Assembly (NCBI GenBank): GCA_004017535.1
Contig: SAJS01000010.1
Span: forward strand, 169,893 to 228,121
Reading direction: 5' to 3'
From: Mesorhizobium sp.
Lineage (GTDB): Bacteria > Pseudomonadota > Alphaproteobacteria > Rhizobiales > Rhizobiaceae
DNA: 58,229 nucleotides
The notes below the pieces were generated by a model. The model had not been told where the DNA came from, searched no databases, and was given only the letters and a program-made list of their open reading frames with translations. Of the stretch, positions 49,015-58,204 are shown in pieces. Within the stretch, counting starts at the first letter, position 1; every line of letters starts with the position of its first letter. The translations under genes and the position numbers were made by a program.

Positions 49015-50157
49015 TCAGCACCCAAACAGATCATTCCAAAAAACGAAGCCCATGAAACCGAGCACCAGGAACAGCCCGGTCCGATAGGCCATCTCCATCA
49101 TTCGCTCCGAAACGGGCCGCCTTATGACGGCCTCCACGCCGTAGAACAACAGGTGGCCGCCGTCGAGAGGGGGAATCGGCAGGAGATTGAGAAATCCTAT
49201 CCCGACTGACAGAAATGCAACAAGCTGCACCAGCCACTCGAAGCCGAGCTTGGCTGCCTGGCCCGACATCTTCGCGATCTTGATCGGGCCGCCCAACTGG
49301 CATTTGTCCTCGCGTCCAAGCGCAAAGCGCTGCAGGAACTGCCCAGTGCGCTCGATCACATGTCCGGTTTCCTCCACCGCCGCCACCACGGCGCCGGCCG
49401 GCGTATAAGAGATCAGGCGTGGCTGGCCGAGCTCGGCATTGTTGATGACGCCGATAACCGCGACCTTGATCTTGTTGCCCAGCGCATCCTGCTGCTCCAT
49501 CGGCTCCGGTGTCGTCGTGACGGCGATTTCCTTGCCGTCGCGCAGCATGGTGAAGGTGATGGCATCGCCTGCCCTGCCTGAAACCAGGCGCTGCACGTCG
49601 GCGAAGGTCTCCACCTTGCTGCCGTCGACTTTGACGAATCGGTCGCCAGGCTGGATTCCGGCTTTCTCAGCCGGACTGCCCGCGGTGACTTGGGCCACCG
49701 TGGGTTCCAGGACCGGACGGCCATAGAGGGAAAACAGCACCGTAAACACGGCGATCGTCAGCAGGAAGTTGAACAGCGGCCCTGCAACCACGGTCGCGGC
49801 GCGCTTCCAGATGGGCTGCGTGTGGAAGGCGACCTCGCGCTCGGCGTCGGTCAGTGATTCGATCTCCTCGGCGCTCGGCTGGCTCGACGTCGCGTTCATG
49901 TCGCCGACGAATTTGACGTAGCCGCCAAGTGGAATGGCGCAAAGCTTCCAGCGCGTCCCACGGCGATCGTTAAAGCCGACGAGCTCGGGGCCGAAACCGA
50001 TGGAAAAGGCCTTCACGCCGATGCCGCACCAGCGGCCGATGAGATAGTGGCCCATCTCGTGGACGAACACGACCACGGTCAGCACGAACAGAAACGGCAC
50101 GAGCGTGCCAAGGACGAAGCCTTGCGTGCTGAAGACCGCGTGAAAAATGTCGTTCAA
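49015..50157 (-). CDS. rseP: RIP metalloprotease RseP (site-2 protease)
   Basis: This 380-residue intramembrane zinc protease has the zinc motif HEMGH in the first helix (VVVFVHEMGHYLIGR) and the third ligand in LLPIPPLDGGHLLFYG. A PDZ domain lies between (AGSPAEKAGIQPGDRFVKVDG). It cleaves membrane anti-sigma factors or leftover signal peptides. The start appears to be TTG 50157 with GAGGGCATGAG before it; the near ATG is out of frame. A gap of 218 bases separates it from bamA. Confidence 0.95.
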   Translation of the reverse strand: MNDIFHAVFSTQGFVLGTLVPFLFVLTVVVFVHEMGHYLIGRWCGIGVKAFSIGFGPELVGFNDRRGTRWKLCAIPLGGYVKFVGDMNATSSQPSAEEIESLTDAEREVAFHTQPIWKRAATVVAGPLFNFLLTIAVFTVLFSLYGRPVLEPTVAQVTAGSPAEKAGIQPGDRFVKVDGSKVETFADVQRLVSGRAGDAITFTMLRDGKEIAVTTTPEPMEQQDALGNKIKVAVIGVINNAELGQPRLISYTPAGAVVAAVEETGHVIERTGQFLQRFALGREDKCQLGGPIKIAKMSGQAAKLGFEWLVQLVAFLSVGIGFLNLLPIPPLDGGHLLFYGVEAVIRRPVSERMMEMAYRTGLFLVLGFMGFVFWNDLFGC

Positions 50158-50263
50158 CTCATGCCCTCAAATTCGCCCGCACACGACACTCCGCCGCGAC
50201 TGTGGCATCAATCCGGGCGAAACCGTGGCGCGCGCCGTTTTTCGCCTTGACCATTAGCGTCGT

Positions 50264-51079
50264 TTAGTTCGGAAACAGCCCCAGTGCCGGATGCTCGGCG
50301 CCCGCCGCGACCCAACCAATGACGTACAGCGCCAACGCGGCCGCGACAAGCCCATCGACCCTGTCCATGACGCCGCCATGGCCGGGAATGAGGTTGCTGG
50401 AATCCTTGGCGCCATGCCGGCGCTTGACCCAGGATTCGAACAGATCGCCGATCTGCGAAACGATCGACAGCGCCAGCGCGACGAGGCCGAGCTGGACGAG
50501 ATTGCCGGCGCCGGCTGCAATTGCCAGCAGCAGCCCGGCGGCAAGGCCGCCGACCGCGCCCCCAACCGCGCCGCTCTGTGTCTTGCCGGGCGAGATCGAT
50601 GGCGCAAGTTTCGGGCCGCCGACCGCGCGGCCGACGAAATAGGCCGCGATATCGGTCGCCCAAACGACAGCGAACAGGAAGAGAATCGCAATCAGCCCGG
50701 AATGGTTGTCGTCGCGCAGATAGGCGAGCGAGAAGCCGGATAGTGCCGCGTAGGTCACCCCGGAGGCTTCCCACTGCGCGGCCCCCCTGATCCAGGCGGC
50801 GATGGCCGCGACCGCCACAAGGATCACGACCAGCAGCAACAGCCACAAGGCCGGCAGGCCGGCAATCAGCGCGCCGATGAAGACCAGAATCAGCGCTTCC
50901 GGCAGAAAACCGAGCGCCGCGCCGTTGCCGGCGCGCTCCATGCGCGTCCATTCATAGAAGATCAACGCTGCGATTGCCCCACAGAACAGCCGGAACGGCA
51001 ATCCGCCGAGCCAGGTGAGCGCAAGCGTCAGCGCCGCCATCACGATTGCCGAGATGACGCGCTGCTGGAGGTTGCTCAT
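50264..51079 (-). CDS. cdsA: phosphatidate cytidylyltransferase
   Basis: This 271-residue inner-membrane enzyme makes CDP-diacylglycerol from phosphatidate and CTP. About eight hydrophobic helices, then the family signature KRRHGAKDSSNLIPGHGGVMDRVDG. ATDIAAYFVGRAVGGPKLAPSISPGKT is the second conserved block. ATG 51079 lies 12 bases after the uppS stop. CTP for this reaction comes from pyrG, also in this window. Confidence 0.95.
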   Translation of the reverse strand: MSNLQQRVISAIVMAALTLALTWLGGLPFRLFCGAIAALIFYEWTRMERAGNGAALGFLPEALILVFIGALIAGLPALWLLLLVVILVAVAAIAAWIRGAAQWEASGVTYAALSGFSLAYLRDDNHSGLIAILFLFAVVWATDIAAYFVGRAVGGPKLAPSISPGKTQSGAVGGAVGGLAAGLLLAIAAGAGNLVQLGLVALALSIVSQIGDLFESWVKRRHGAKDSSNLIPGHGGVMDRVDGLVAAALALYVIGWVAAGAEHPALGLFPN

Positions 51080-51091
51080 GTGTGGCGTCGC

Positions 51092-51811
51092 CTAAAGCGC
51101 GACATCGCGGGCGGCAAGCCCGCCGAAGCGCCGTTCGCGGCCGGCAAAGTCGCGCAAAGCATCGGCCAGATGTTCGCGGCTGAAATCCGGCCAGTAGCAA
51201 GGCAGAAAGACAAGCTCGCTATAGGCCGCCTGCCACAAAAGGAAGTTTGATAGCCTGAGCTCGCCGCTGGTGCGGATCACAAGCTCAGGATCAGGAATGC
51301 CCTGCGTGTCGAGCGAAGCGGCGAAGCTCTCCGCCGTGATCGCGTCCCTCGCCATGTCGCCGCGCGCGACGGCGTCCGCCAGCTTGCGAGCGGTGCGCAC
51401 GATCTCGTCGCGGCCGCCATAGTTGAAAGCGATGATGAGCGTCAGCGCCTCGTTGCCGGCGGTCAGCGATTCGGCTTCCTGCAGCAGGCCCCTGATGTCG
51501 GGCTGCAGCCCTTCCTTGTCGCCAATTATCCTCACCCGCACGCCGTTCTGATGCAGCTCGGCAAGATCGCGGCGGATGAACAGCTTCAACAGACCCATAA
51601 GGTCGCTGACTTCGGATTTCGGCCGCGACCAGTTTTCCGAGGAAAAGGCGTAGACAGTCAGGTAGGAGATGCCGAGATCGGGCGCGGCGCGCACTGTCTT
51701 GCGCAGCGCCTCTACGCCCGCCCGGTGGCCGGCAAGGCGCGGCAGACCGCGCGCCTTGGCCCAGCGTCCGTTTCCATCCATGATGATCGCGACATGCGCG
51801 GGCGTTGCCAT
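51092..51811 (-). CDS. uppS: isoprenyl transferase (undecaprenyl diphosphate synthase)
   Basis: This 239-residue cis-prenyltransferase makes the lipid carrier for peptidoglycan and LPS. Family marks: [22 protein letters not shown] (catalytic Asp), [25 protein letters not shown] and the C-terminal [18 protein letters not shown] with AYSELVF. ATG 51811, 29 bases after the frr stop. Full length for the family. Confidence 0.96.
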   Translation of the reverse strand: MATPAHVAIIMDGNGRWAKARGLPRLAGHRAGVEALRKTVRAAPDLGISYLTVYAFSSENWSRPKSEVSDLMGLLKLFIRRDLAELHQNGVRVRIIGDKEGLQPDIRGLLQEAESLTAGNEALTLIIAFNYGGRDEIVRTARKLADAVARGDMARDAITAESFAASLDTQGIPDPELVIRTSGELRLSNFLLWQAAYSELVFLPCYWPDFSREHLADALRDFAGRERRFGGLAARDVAL

Positions 51812-51840
51812 AATCTCGCTTTCGAGCCGGAAACCCGACC

Positions 51841-52395
51841 CTAAACCTGCATGATTTCAGCTTCCTTATCGGAAAGCAGGTGATCGATCGTGCTGATCAT
51901 CTCGTCGGTCAGCTTCTGCACCTGGTCGGAGCGCTTGCGCTGATCGTCCTCGCTGATGGTGCCATCCTTTTCGGCCTTCTTGAGGAAATCCATGCCGTCG
52001 CGGCGGACGTGGCGAACCGCGACGCGCGCATTCTCGGCGTAACCGTGCGAGATCTTGACCAGCTCCTTGCGGCGCTGCTCGTTGAGCTCGGGCAGCGGAA
52101 TCCGGAGCGTGGTGCCGTCGACGATCGGGTTGAAGCCCAGATTGGCCTCGCGGATGGCGCGGTCCACCGCGCTGACCATCGACTTGTCCCAGACCGACAC
52201 CGAAATCATGCGTGGCTCCGGCACCGAGACGTTGGCCACCTGGTTGATCGGCATCGCCGTGCCGTAGGCCTGCACCTGGACGGCGTCGAGCAGGTTGCTG
52301 GAGGCGCGGCCGGTGCGCAGCGAAGCCAGATCGTGCTTGAAAGCGGCGATCGCCCCGTCCATGCGTCGCTTCAGGTCTTCATACTCGCCACTCAT
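51841..52395 (-). CDS. frr: ribosome recycling factor
   Basis: This 184-residue factor splits post-termination ribosomes with EF-G. The three-helix bundle/hinge sequence is well kept: [56 protein letters not shown] and the end [22 protein letters not shown] is 6 bases before ATG 52395. A second ATG at 52401 abuts the Shine-Dalgarno sequence and is unlikely. Lies after pyrH in the usual order. Confidence 0.97.
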   Translation of the reverse strand: MSGEYEDLKRRMDGAIAAFKHDLASLRTGRASSNLLDAVQVQAYGTAMPINQVANVSVPEPRMISVSVWDKSMVSAVDRAIREANLGFNPIVDGTTLRIPLPELNEQRRKELVKISHGYAENARVAVRHVRRDGMDFLKKAEKDGTISEDDQRKRSDQVQKLTDEMISTIDHLLSDKEAEIMQV

Positions 52396-52485
52396 GATCA
52401 TCTCCTCGACCCGTTCGCCGGGTTCACTGTTTCTATCGTTGTTCGGTTCGCGGTTCCGCAGTCGCTTGGCGGATTCCGGGGCCTG

Positions 52486-53208
52486 TTACTTGTCCGTGAC
52501 GACCGTGCAATGGCCGCCGCCCCTCAGAATATCGCCGAAACCACCCTTTTCGTGGATCGAATAGACGATTATCGGAATGTTGTTTTCGCGCGCAAGTGCA
52601 ATCGCGGCGGTATCCATGATCGCAAGCCCGCGTTTGATGACTTCGGCGTGGCTGATGCGGTCGAAACGGACAGCGTTCGGATCTTTCTTGGGATCGGCCG
52701 AATAGACCCCGTCGACCTGCGTGCCCTTGAACAGCGCATCGGCGCCGATCTCGGCAGCGCGAAGGGCCGCGGCCGAATCGGTGGTGAAGAACGGATTGCC
52801 GGTGCCGCCGGCGAAGATCACCACCTTGCCCTGATTCATATAGGCGGTCGCCTGGCGCTGCGAAAAGCTCTCGCAGAGCTCGGGCATAGCGATCGCCGAC
52901 AGAACGACGGCGTCAACGCCGATCTTATTCAGCGAGGTGCGCAGCGCCAGCGAGTTGATGACGGTGGCGAGCATGCCCATGTGATCACCGGTGACGCGGT
53001 CGCCGCCTTTGGAGGCCACAGCAACGCCGCGGAAGATGTTGCCGCCGCCAATGACGACGCCCACTTCCACGCCCAGCGCGCGCGCCTCGGCAATGTCGGC
53101 GGCGATGCGGTCGACCACCGAGACGTCGATGCCGAAATGCTGCTCGCCCATCAACGCTTCGCCCGAAGCCTTCAGCACGACACGTCGATAGAGGGGCTTA
53201 TCCGTCAT
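52486..53208 (-). CDS. pyrH: UMP kinase
   Basis: This 240-residue bacterial UMP kinase (amino acid kinase fold) phosphorylates UMP to UDP. Seen: RVVLKASGEALMG, VVIGGGNIFRG, GDHMGMLATVINSLAL, VVIFAGGTGNPFFTTDSAAALRA-type nucleotide loop and the GVYSADPKKDPNA segment. ATG 53208. Usually tsf sits directly upstream; here a 2.9-kb accessory segment separates them. Confidence 0.97.
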   Translation of the reverse strand: MTDKPLYRRVVLKASGEALMGEQHFGIDVSVVDRIAADIAEARALGVEVGVVIGGGNIFRGVAVASKGGDRVTGDHMGMLATVINSLALRTSLNKIGVDAVVLSAIAMPELCESFSQRQATAYMNQGKVVIFAGGTGNPFFTTDSAAALRAAEIGADALFKGTQVDGVYSADPKKDPNAVRFDRISHAEVIKRGLAIMDTAAIALARENNIPIIVYSIHEKGGFGDILRGGGHCTVVTDK

Positions 53209-53299
53209 CTTGATCCTCGAAAATCTCGGCGCGGCAATTTTGGAGGCAAAACCGCCCCCGCTTCATCCGGCGATGCTGTCATGACGGGTTGACCCGATA

Positions 53300-53336
53300 C
53301 ACGAAGGGCGCGGCGATGTCACGCCGCGCCCTCGTG
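53300..53336. terminator. GC-rich hairpin between the aldo/keto reductase and pyrH genes
   Basis: Bases 53300-53315 and 53322-53336 pair over 15 bp with one bulged A. No T run follows on either strand, so it may end or pause transcription only weakly, or stabilise the message end. Confidence 0.45.
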
Positions 53337-53393
53337 CAAAATTCCAGGCTTTTTTCGGTCAGTTGCCGCCTTTTGATCTTTGCCCTTTTTCAA

Positions 53394-54503
53394 TCAGTCG
53401 CTTGAGATGCTGACCGCTTCGCCTTCGATGATGACGGGAGCGCAATAGCCTGCCGGCTTGTCGCCAGTCACCACGCCACCGGTCACCCGCACCTGGATCT
53501 CGGAGCCGAAATAGGAATGCGGGAACGGCGCCGGCGTGGCGCTGACCTTTTCCAGTCGCGCGCGAAGCTCGGCTGGGATCGAGAAATCGAGCGCGCCTAG
53601 GTTGTCCTCGACCTGGTCGAGCCTCGTCGCTCCAAGGATGACGGAGGCGATGCCGGGCTGGGTCACCGCCCAGTTGAGCGCGACCTGCGCCATGCTGCGG
53701 CCAAGCTCGGCCGCCACCTTCTCGAGCTCCGCCACGATCGCCCAGTTGCGGTCGCTGAACTTCTGGAAGCCGGGATGTGTGGTGTTGCGGAAGCCGTCGA
53801 GCCGGCCGGCATTCCCGGCTTGCGTCGGCCTGTATTTGCCGCTGAGCAGCCCGCTGGCCAAAGGGCTCCACACCATAATGCCCGCGCCATGACGGGTGGC
53901 GAAAGGCACATATTCATGTTCGATGGCGCGCTCGGCCAGCGAGTATTCGAGCTGCAGCGCCGAGACCGGCTCGTAGCCGCGCAATTCGGCGATCACCTGG
54001 GCGCGGCCGGCATACCAGGCCGGCACGTCGGAGAGGCCGATATGGCGCACCTTGCCGGCGCGTACAAGATCGTCAAGCGTGCGCAGCACCTCCTCGGCCG
54101 GAGTGATGCGATCCCAGACATGCAGAAGGTAAAGGTCGATATAGTCGGTACCGAGCCGCTTCAGCGAGGCGTCCACAGCGCGCATGATGTTCTTGCGGCC
54201 ATTGCCGCCGGCATTCGGATTGCCGGCTTGGGAATTCATGGTGAATTTGGTGGCGATCACCGCCTTGTCGCGTAAGCCACGCTCGGCGACGAATTCGCCG
54301 AGCCAAGTCTCGGCCGTGCCGCCGGTATAGAGATCGGCGGTGTCGAAGAAGTTGCCGCCCGCTTCGACATAGGCGTCGAACATCGCGCGGGCGGTGCCCC
54401 TGTCCGCGCCCCAGCCCCATTCGGTGCCGAAGGTCATTGTGCCGAGCGCCAGCCGGCTGACGCGCAGCCCGCTGTTGCCAAGCGTGTAATAGGTCATGGT
54501 CAT
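53394..54503 (-). CDS. aldo/keto reductase
   Basis: This 369-residue NADPH-dependent oxidoreductase (TIM barrel) has catalytic Asp/Tyr in FFDTADLYTGGTAETWLG, Lys in VIATKFTM and His in LYLLHVWD. The nucleotide-binding end is GIASVILGATRLDQVEDNLGA. It is about 25-30 residues longer at the C-terminus than most family members, with the tail VTGDKPAGYCAPVIIEGEAV. ATG 54503 has GGAAG 6 bases before it. It follows the NTF2-like gene by 35 bases on the same strand, so they form a unit, divergent from a LysR gene that probably controlled it. Substrate unknown. Confidence 0.9.
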   Translation of the reverse strand: MTMTYYTLGNSGLRVSRLALGTMTFGTEWGWGADRGTARAMFDAYVEAGGNFFDTADLYTGGTAETWLGEFVAERGLRDKAVIATKFTMNSQAGNPNAGGNGRKNIMRAVDASLKRLGTDYIDLYLLHVWDRITPAEEVLRTLDDLVRAGKVRHIGLSDVPAWYAGRAQVIAELRGYEPVSALQLEYSLAERAIEHEYVPFATRHGAGIMVWSPLASGLLSGKYRPTQAGNAGRLDGFRNTTHPGFQKFSDRNWAIVAELEKVAAELGRSMAQVALNWAVTQPGIASVILGATRLDQVEDNLGALDFSIPAELRARLEKVSATPAPFPHSYFGSEIQVRVTGGVVTGDKPAGYCAPVIIEGEAVSISSD

Positions 54504-54538
54504 GGTGGTCTTCCGATTCTGAACTGATGTGCTGCGGG

Positions 54539-55066
54539 TCACTGGCCGGGGGTCGCCTTGACCCAGGGATTGCCGCGCTCATGCGTCATGCGGAAGGTGA
54601 AGCCGTCGACCTTCCAGTCGGCAGCCGATCGGGTCAAATGATGCTCATACGTGCCCCAGACTTCCCAGAGCGGATCGCCATTGCCTTCCATCCGGTTCCA
54701 GGCATAGCCGTTGGAGCGGACGGTCGCGGCATCGGCCTCGAGCACGACCTGATGGTTGGTGCGCAGATGCAGGCTTGTCTTGCTGCCCTTGAGGTTACCC
54801 GCCCAGGCGCCGATCAGGTCGTCGGAGGCGATGTTGGCCGCGGGCTGGCCGGAGAGACTGCTGAAATCGGCGGTGACGCGATCGGCGAAATAGCTGCGCG
54901 CCAGCTTCCAGTCCTGCGCATCCACCGCGCGGTCGATGGCGTCGGCAATGCGGATCACCGCGCGCTCGTCGGCAAGCGCCTGCCAGCCGGTCGCCTCCGC
55001 GCCGCCGGCATCGACCGGCGCCAATGCCACGCCCGCTGCAAAGGTTACATGTCTCAACGCATTCAT
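54539..55066 (-). CDS. NTF2/SnoaL-like protein with signal peptide
   Basis: This 175-residue protein has an Ala-rich exported-type N-terminus (MNALRHVTFAAGVALAPVDAGGAEA). An NTF2/SnoaL-like cone-fold domain follows: ADERAVIRIADAIDRAVDAQDW, ARSYFADRVTADFSSLSG, and LHLRTNHQVVLEADAATVRS. AAGGAGA lies 8 bases before ATG 55066. Such proteins can be small hydrolases or isomerases, or simply binders, so no activity is assigned. First gene of the unit with the aldo/keto reductase. Confidence 0.82.
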   Translation of the reverse strand: MNALRHVTFAAGVALAPVDAGGAEATGWQALADERAVIRIADAIDRAVDAQDWKLARSYFADRVTADFSSLSGQPAANIASDDLIGAWAGNLKGSKTSLHLRTNHQVVLEADAATVRSNGYAWNRMEGNGDPLWEVWGTYEHHLTRSAADWKVDGFTFRMTHERGNPWVKATPGQ

Positions 55067-55173
55067 TTTCGTCTCTCCTTGAAGCATCAGCCCGCCGCCG
55101 ATGTGTTGATGCCAATATGGGCTGGCTTGAGAGCATCGATAATATTGCATTGTTCGCAAAGACTATGCGATAT

Positions 55174-55185
55174 CATTCATGAATG
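55174..55185. promoter_or_regulatory. 12-bp palindrome spanning the LysR start codon
   Basis: CATTCATGAATG is a perfect palindrome that includes the ATG at 55183-55185. Upstream, GCAT at 55147-55150 and ATGC at 55165-55168 form spaced inverted arms in an AT-rich stretch, the usual setting of a LysR site between divergent genes. Inference only. Confidence 0.4.
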
Positions 55186-56105
55186 GATCGCGATCTGCTC
55201 GCACATTTGCCGGTTATCGTCGCCGTCGCGCGGCGCGGCGGCTTCGCGCTTGCCGCGGCTGAGCTCGGCATGAGCCCGTCTGCCGTCAGCCATGCGGTCC
55301 GCCTGGTGGAGGAGCGCATCGGCCAGCCGCTCTTCGCCCGCACGACGCGCAGCGTCTCGCTGACCGAAGCCGGCAAGGCGCTGGTGGAGACGGCGGCCCC
55401 GGCGCTCCAGGACATCGCCGAGCGGATGGACCGCGTCCGCGGCGTGAAGGGAAGGCCGGCCGGCCTGCTCAGGATCAACGCCTCCAACATAGCGATCCCC
55501 CTGGCGGTGACGCCGGTGGTCGCGGCGATGGCCGAACGCTACCCCGATGTGACGAGATCGTGGCCGACCAGGGACTTATCGATATCGTCGGCGAAGGTTT
55601 TGACGCCGGCATCCGGCTGGGCGAGATGATCGCGCAGGACATGGTCACCGTCAGGATGACGCCGCCGTTCAAAGCCGTGATCGTCGCCTCTCCCGCCTAT
55701 GTCGGAAAACACGGCCGTCCGCGCGCCGTGGCCGATCTCGCCAACCACAACTGCGTCGGCTACCGGCTGGTTCGGTCCGGCGCGCTTTACCGCTGGGACC
55801 TGAATGACAACGGCAAGGATGTCGTTGTCGAGACACGCGGCACGGCCATCGTCACGGATTCGCTTGGCGCCATCGATCTGGCGCTGGCCGGCGTCGGGCT
55901 TGCCTACGTCTTCGAACCGCTGGTGCGCGCCGACCTTGCTGCCGGCCGCCTCGTCCAGATCCTGCCGCAGACGGCGATGGAGGAGCCGGGCCTCTTCCTC
56001 TATTTTCCGCGCCGCGCGTCGATGGCGCCGAAGCTCAGGGCCTTTATCGACACCGCGCAAGAAATCGGCCGAGCATCCATGCGGACACCCGGCCGAGTTG
56101 CCTGA
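55183..56105 (+). pseudogene. LysR-family transcriptional regulator, frameshifted near 55550
   Basis: From ATG 55183 come a normal LysR helix-turn-helix (LPVIVAVARRGGFALAAAEL, MSPSAVSHAVRLVEERIG, LFARTTRSVSLTEAG) and the start of the effector domain to YPDVT. The frame then loses family likeness. In the next frame EIVADQGLIDIVGEGFDAGIR follows at once and runs through VIVASPAYVGKHGRP, LGAIDLALAGVGLAYVFEP to the stop at 56105. Relatives have one residue between (PDVT-x-EI), so loss of 4 bases, or of 1, explains the shift. The intact protein would be ~308 residues. It is divergent from the NTF2-like/aldo-keto reductase pair and probably regulated it. Confidence 0.85.
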
Positions 56106-56159
56106 GCTCGTGAGCTCTTCACCTTAAGGGAAACGCGATGCGCTCCCCTTGGATCGGAG

Positions 56160-57080
56160 CTATTTCTTGGCCGCTGCCGCGACTTCCGCCGCGAAATCGG
56201 TCGTTTCCTTCTCGATGCCCTCGCCCAGCGCGTAACGCAGATAGGCGGTGATCTTCGCCGGAGCGCCGATCTCCTTCTCGGCATCCTTCAGCGCCTTCTC
56301 GACGGTGATGTCGGGATTGAGCACGAAGGCCTGCTTCAAAAGCACGACCTCTTCGTAGAACTTGCGCAAGCGGCCCTCGACCATCTTCTCGATGATGGCT
56401 TCCGGCTTGCCCGACTGCCGCGCCTGATCGGAGAAGATCGCCTTCTCGCGCTCAACCAGCGCCGGATCGACTTCCTCGGCGGTCAGCGCGACCGGGTTGC
56501 TGGCCGCGACATGCATCGCGACCTGGCGGGCAAAGGCATTGGCCGCGTGCTCGTTGCCGGTGGTCTCGATCGCCACCAGCACGCCGAGCTTGCCGAGGCC
56601 GTCGGCAACCGCGTTGTGGACATAGGTCGCCACCACGCCATGCGGTACGGTGAGCTTCGCCGAACGGCGGAAGCCCATGTTCTCGCCGATGGTGCCGACC
56701 GCGTCCTTGATGGTGTCGGTGACCGACTTATCGGAGCCCGGATACTTGGCAGCAGCCACAGCCTCGGTCGTGCCGTAGGCGAGCGCGACCTTGGCCACGT
56801 TGGCCACGATCTCCTGGAAGGCCGCATTGCGGGCGACGAAGTCGGTCTCGGAATTGACCTCGACGACGGCGGCTTCACGCAAGCCGGCATCGACGCCGAT
56901 CAGGCCCTCGGCGGCGGTGCGCCCGGCCTTCTTGTCGGCCTTCGAGATACCCTTCTTGCGCAGCCAGTCGACGGCCGCTTCCATGTCGCCGTTGGTCTCG
57001 TTCAACGCCGCCTTGCAGTCCATCATGCCCGCGCCGGTCAAGTCGCGGAGTTCTTTGACCTGTGCAGCCGAAATCGTCAT
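56160..57080 (-). CDS. tsf: elongation factor Ts
   Basis: This 306-residue nucleotide-exchange factor for EF-Tu has the N-terminal UBA-like region with [20 protein letters not shown], the conserved [12 protein letters not shown], and GVVATYVHN-type core. C-terminal [18 protein letters not shown] follows. ATG 57080 follows a Shine-Dalgarno AAAGAGGCG. rpsB lies 121 bases upstream with a hairpin between, so tsf is probably read through from the rpsB promoter at a reduced level. Confidence 0.97.
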   Translation of the reverse strand: MTISAAQVKELRDLTGAGMMDCKAALNETNGDMEAAVDWLRKKGISKADKKAGRTAAEGLIGVDAGLREAAVVEVNSETDFVARNAAFQEIVANVAKVALAYGTTEAVAAAKYPGSDKSVTDTIKDAVGTIGENMGFRRSAKLTVPHGVVATYVHNAVADGLGKLGVLVAIETTGNEHAANAFARQVAMHVAASNPVALTAEEVDPALVEREKAIFSDQARQSGKPEAIIEKMVEGRLRKFYEEVVLLKQAFVLNPDITVEKALKDAEKEIGAPAKITAYLRYALGEGIEKETTDFAAEVAAAAKK

Positions 57081-57176
57081 TGTCGCCTCTTTGTTTCAAA
57101 TGCGCCGACGCACCAACCGGGATTCGGGTGATGCGCTCGGCAAAAGCGCTTTAGCGCGCCAACTTATTGGAAAGAT

Positions 57177-57197
57177 GAAGGCCGGGTTCCGGCCTTC
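57177..57197 (-). terminator. hairpin (attenuator-type) between rpsB and tsf
   Basis: A perfect 9-bp stem GAAGGCCGG / CCGGCCTTC with a 3-base loop lies 5 bases after the rpsB stop. On the minus strand it is followed by ATCTTTCC, a weak T stretch. A partial terminator would let S2 be made in excess over EF-Ts. Confidence 0.65.
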
Positions 57198-57201
57198 GAT
57201 A

Positions 57202-57981
57202 TCAAGCTTCCGGAGCTTCGCTGGCCGGAGCGTCGAGCGCCGGCTCGACCGGAGCCTCGGCCGAAGCGCCGATGTCGACGCCGAGCGCGCCCTGCTGGCG
57301 GGCGATGCCGTCGATGGCAGCCTTGGCGATCAGATCGCAATAGAGCTGGATGGCGCGGGCCGCGTCGTCATTGCCGGGGATCGGGAAGTCGATCTTGTCC
57401 GGATCGCAGTTCGAATCGATGATGGCCACGACCGGAATGCCGAGGCGCTTGGCCTCGAGGATGGCGATCGCTTCCTTGTTGGTGTCGATGACGAACATCA
57501 GGTCCGGCGTCGAGCCCATGTCCTTGATGCCGCCGAGAGCCTTGTTGAGCTTCTCGCGTTCGCGGTCGAGGTTCAGGCGCTCCTTCTTGGTGAGGCCCTG
57601 GGCCTCGCCGGCCAGCGTCTCGTCGAGCTTGCGCAGGCGCTGGATCGAGTTCGAGATCGTCTTCCAGTTGGTGAGCATGCCGCCCAGCCAGCGCGAGTTG
57701 ACATAGTACTGAGCCGAACGCTGCGCGGCGTCGGCGACGATGTCGGAGGCCTGGCGCTTGGTGCCGACGAACAGCACGCGGCCGCCCTTGGCGACGGTGT
57801 CGGACACCTGCTTCAGGGCCTGGTGCAGCAGCGGCACCGTCTGCGACAGGTCGATGATGTGGATGTTGTTGCGGGCGCCATAGATGTAAGGCGCCATCTT
57901 CGGGTTCCAGCGATGGGTCTGGTGGCCGAAGTGAACACCAGCTTCCAAAAGCTGGCGCATGCTGAAATCTGGCAGAGCCAT
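57202..57981 (-). CDS. rpsB: 30S ribosomal protein S2
   Basis: This 259-residue small-subunit protein has the opening [59 protein letters not shown], and [19 protein letters not shown]-type core ([21 protein letters not shown]). The C-terminus is a short acidic Ala/Glu/Pro tail seen in rhizobial S2. AAGGAAC lies 6 bases before ATG 57981. The leader of about 120 bases from the promoter at 58110-58138 may hold a regulatory structure, but I could not define one. Confidence 0.97.
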   Translation of the reverse strand: MALPDFSMRQLLEAGVHFGHQTHRWNPKMAPYIYGARNNIHIIDLSQTVPLLHQALKQVSDTVAKGGRVLFVGTKRQASDIVADAAQRSAQYYVNSRWLGGMLTNWKTISNSIQRLRKLDETLAGEAQGLTKKERLNLDREREKLNKALGGIKDMGSTPDLMFVIDTNKEAIAILEAKRLGIPVVAIIDSNCDPDKIDFPIPGNDDAARAIQLYCDLIAKAAIDGIARQQGALGVDIGASAEAPVEPALDAPASEAPEA

Positions 57982-58109
57982 TCTTTAGTTCCTTTCCGGT
58001 TGGCCTCCACGGACACAGGCATTTCGGACGCGATGTCCTGATGCCACCGGAGGTTTCAGCCGGATTTCTCCCGGGCAGACACCAAAGTCCGTGTGTGGAA
58101 TGAGCGCGC

Positions 58110-58138
58110 ATATAGAGGGGAAGTCCCTTAAACGCAAG
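58110..58138 (-). promoter_or_regulatory. rpsB promoter (CTTGCG-N17-CTATAT)
   Basis: On the minus strand, CTTGCG (58138-58133) and CTATAT (58115-58110) are exactly 17 bases apart. They match the rhizobial housekeeping consensus CTTGAC-N17-CTATAT at 10 of 12 positions. It lies about 130 bases before rpsB. Confidence 0.75.
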
Positions 58139-58168
58139 CCGGGTGCCGGAAAACTGTCGTAAGCACAT

Positions 58169-58204
58169 GAGTTGTCCGGGTTAGGTAGCACAGGAGTTGT
58201 CCGG
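58169..58204. repeat. direct repeat GAGTTGTCCGG at the right edge, possible mobile-element end
   Basis: The 11-mer occurs at 58169-58179 and 58194-58204, 25 bases apart. It is not part of the rpsB promoter. Closely spaced direct repeats like this occur at transposase-binding ends of some insertion sequences. The element itself would lie beyond the window. Confidence 0.4.
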
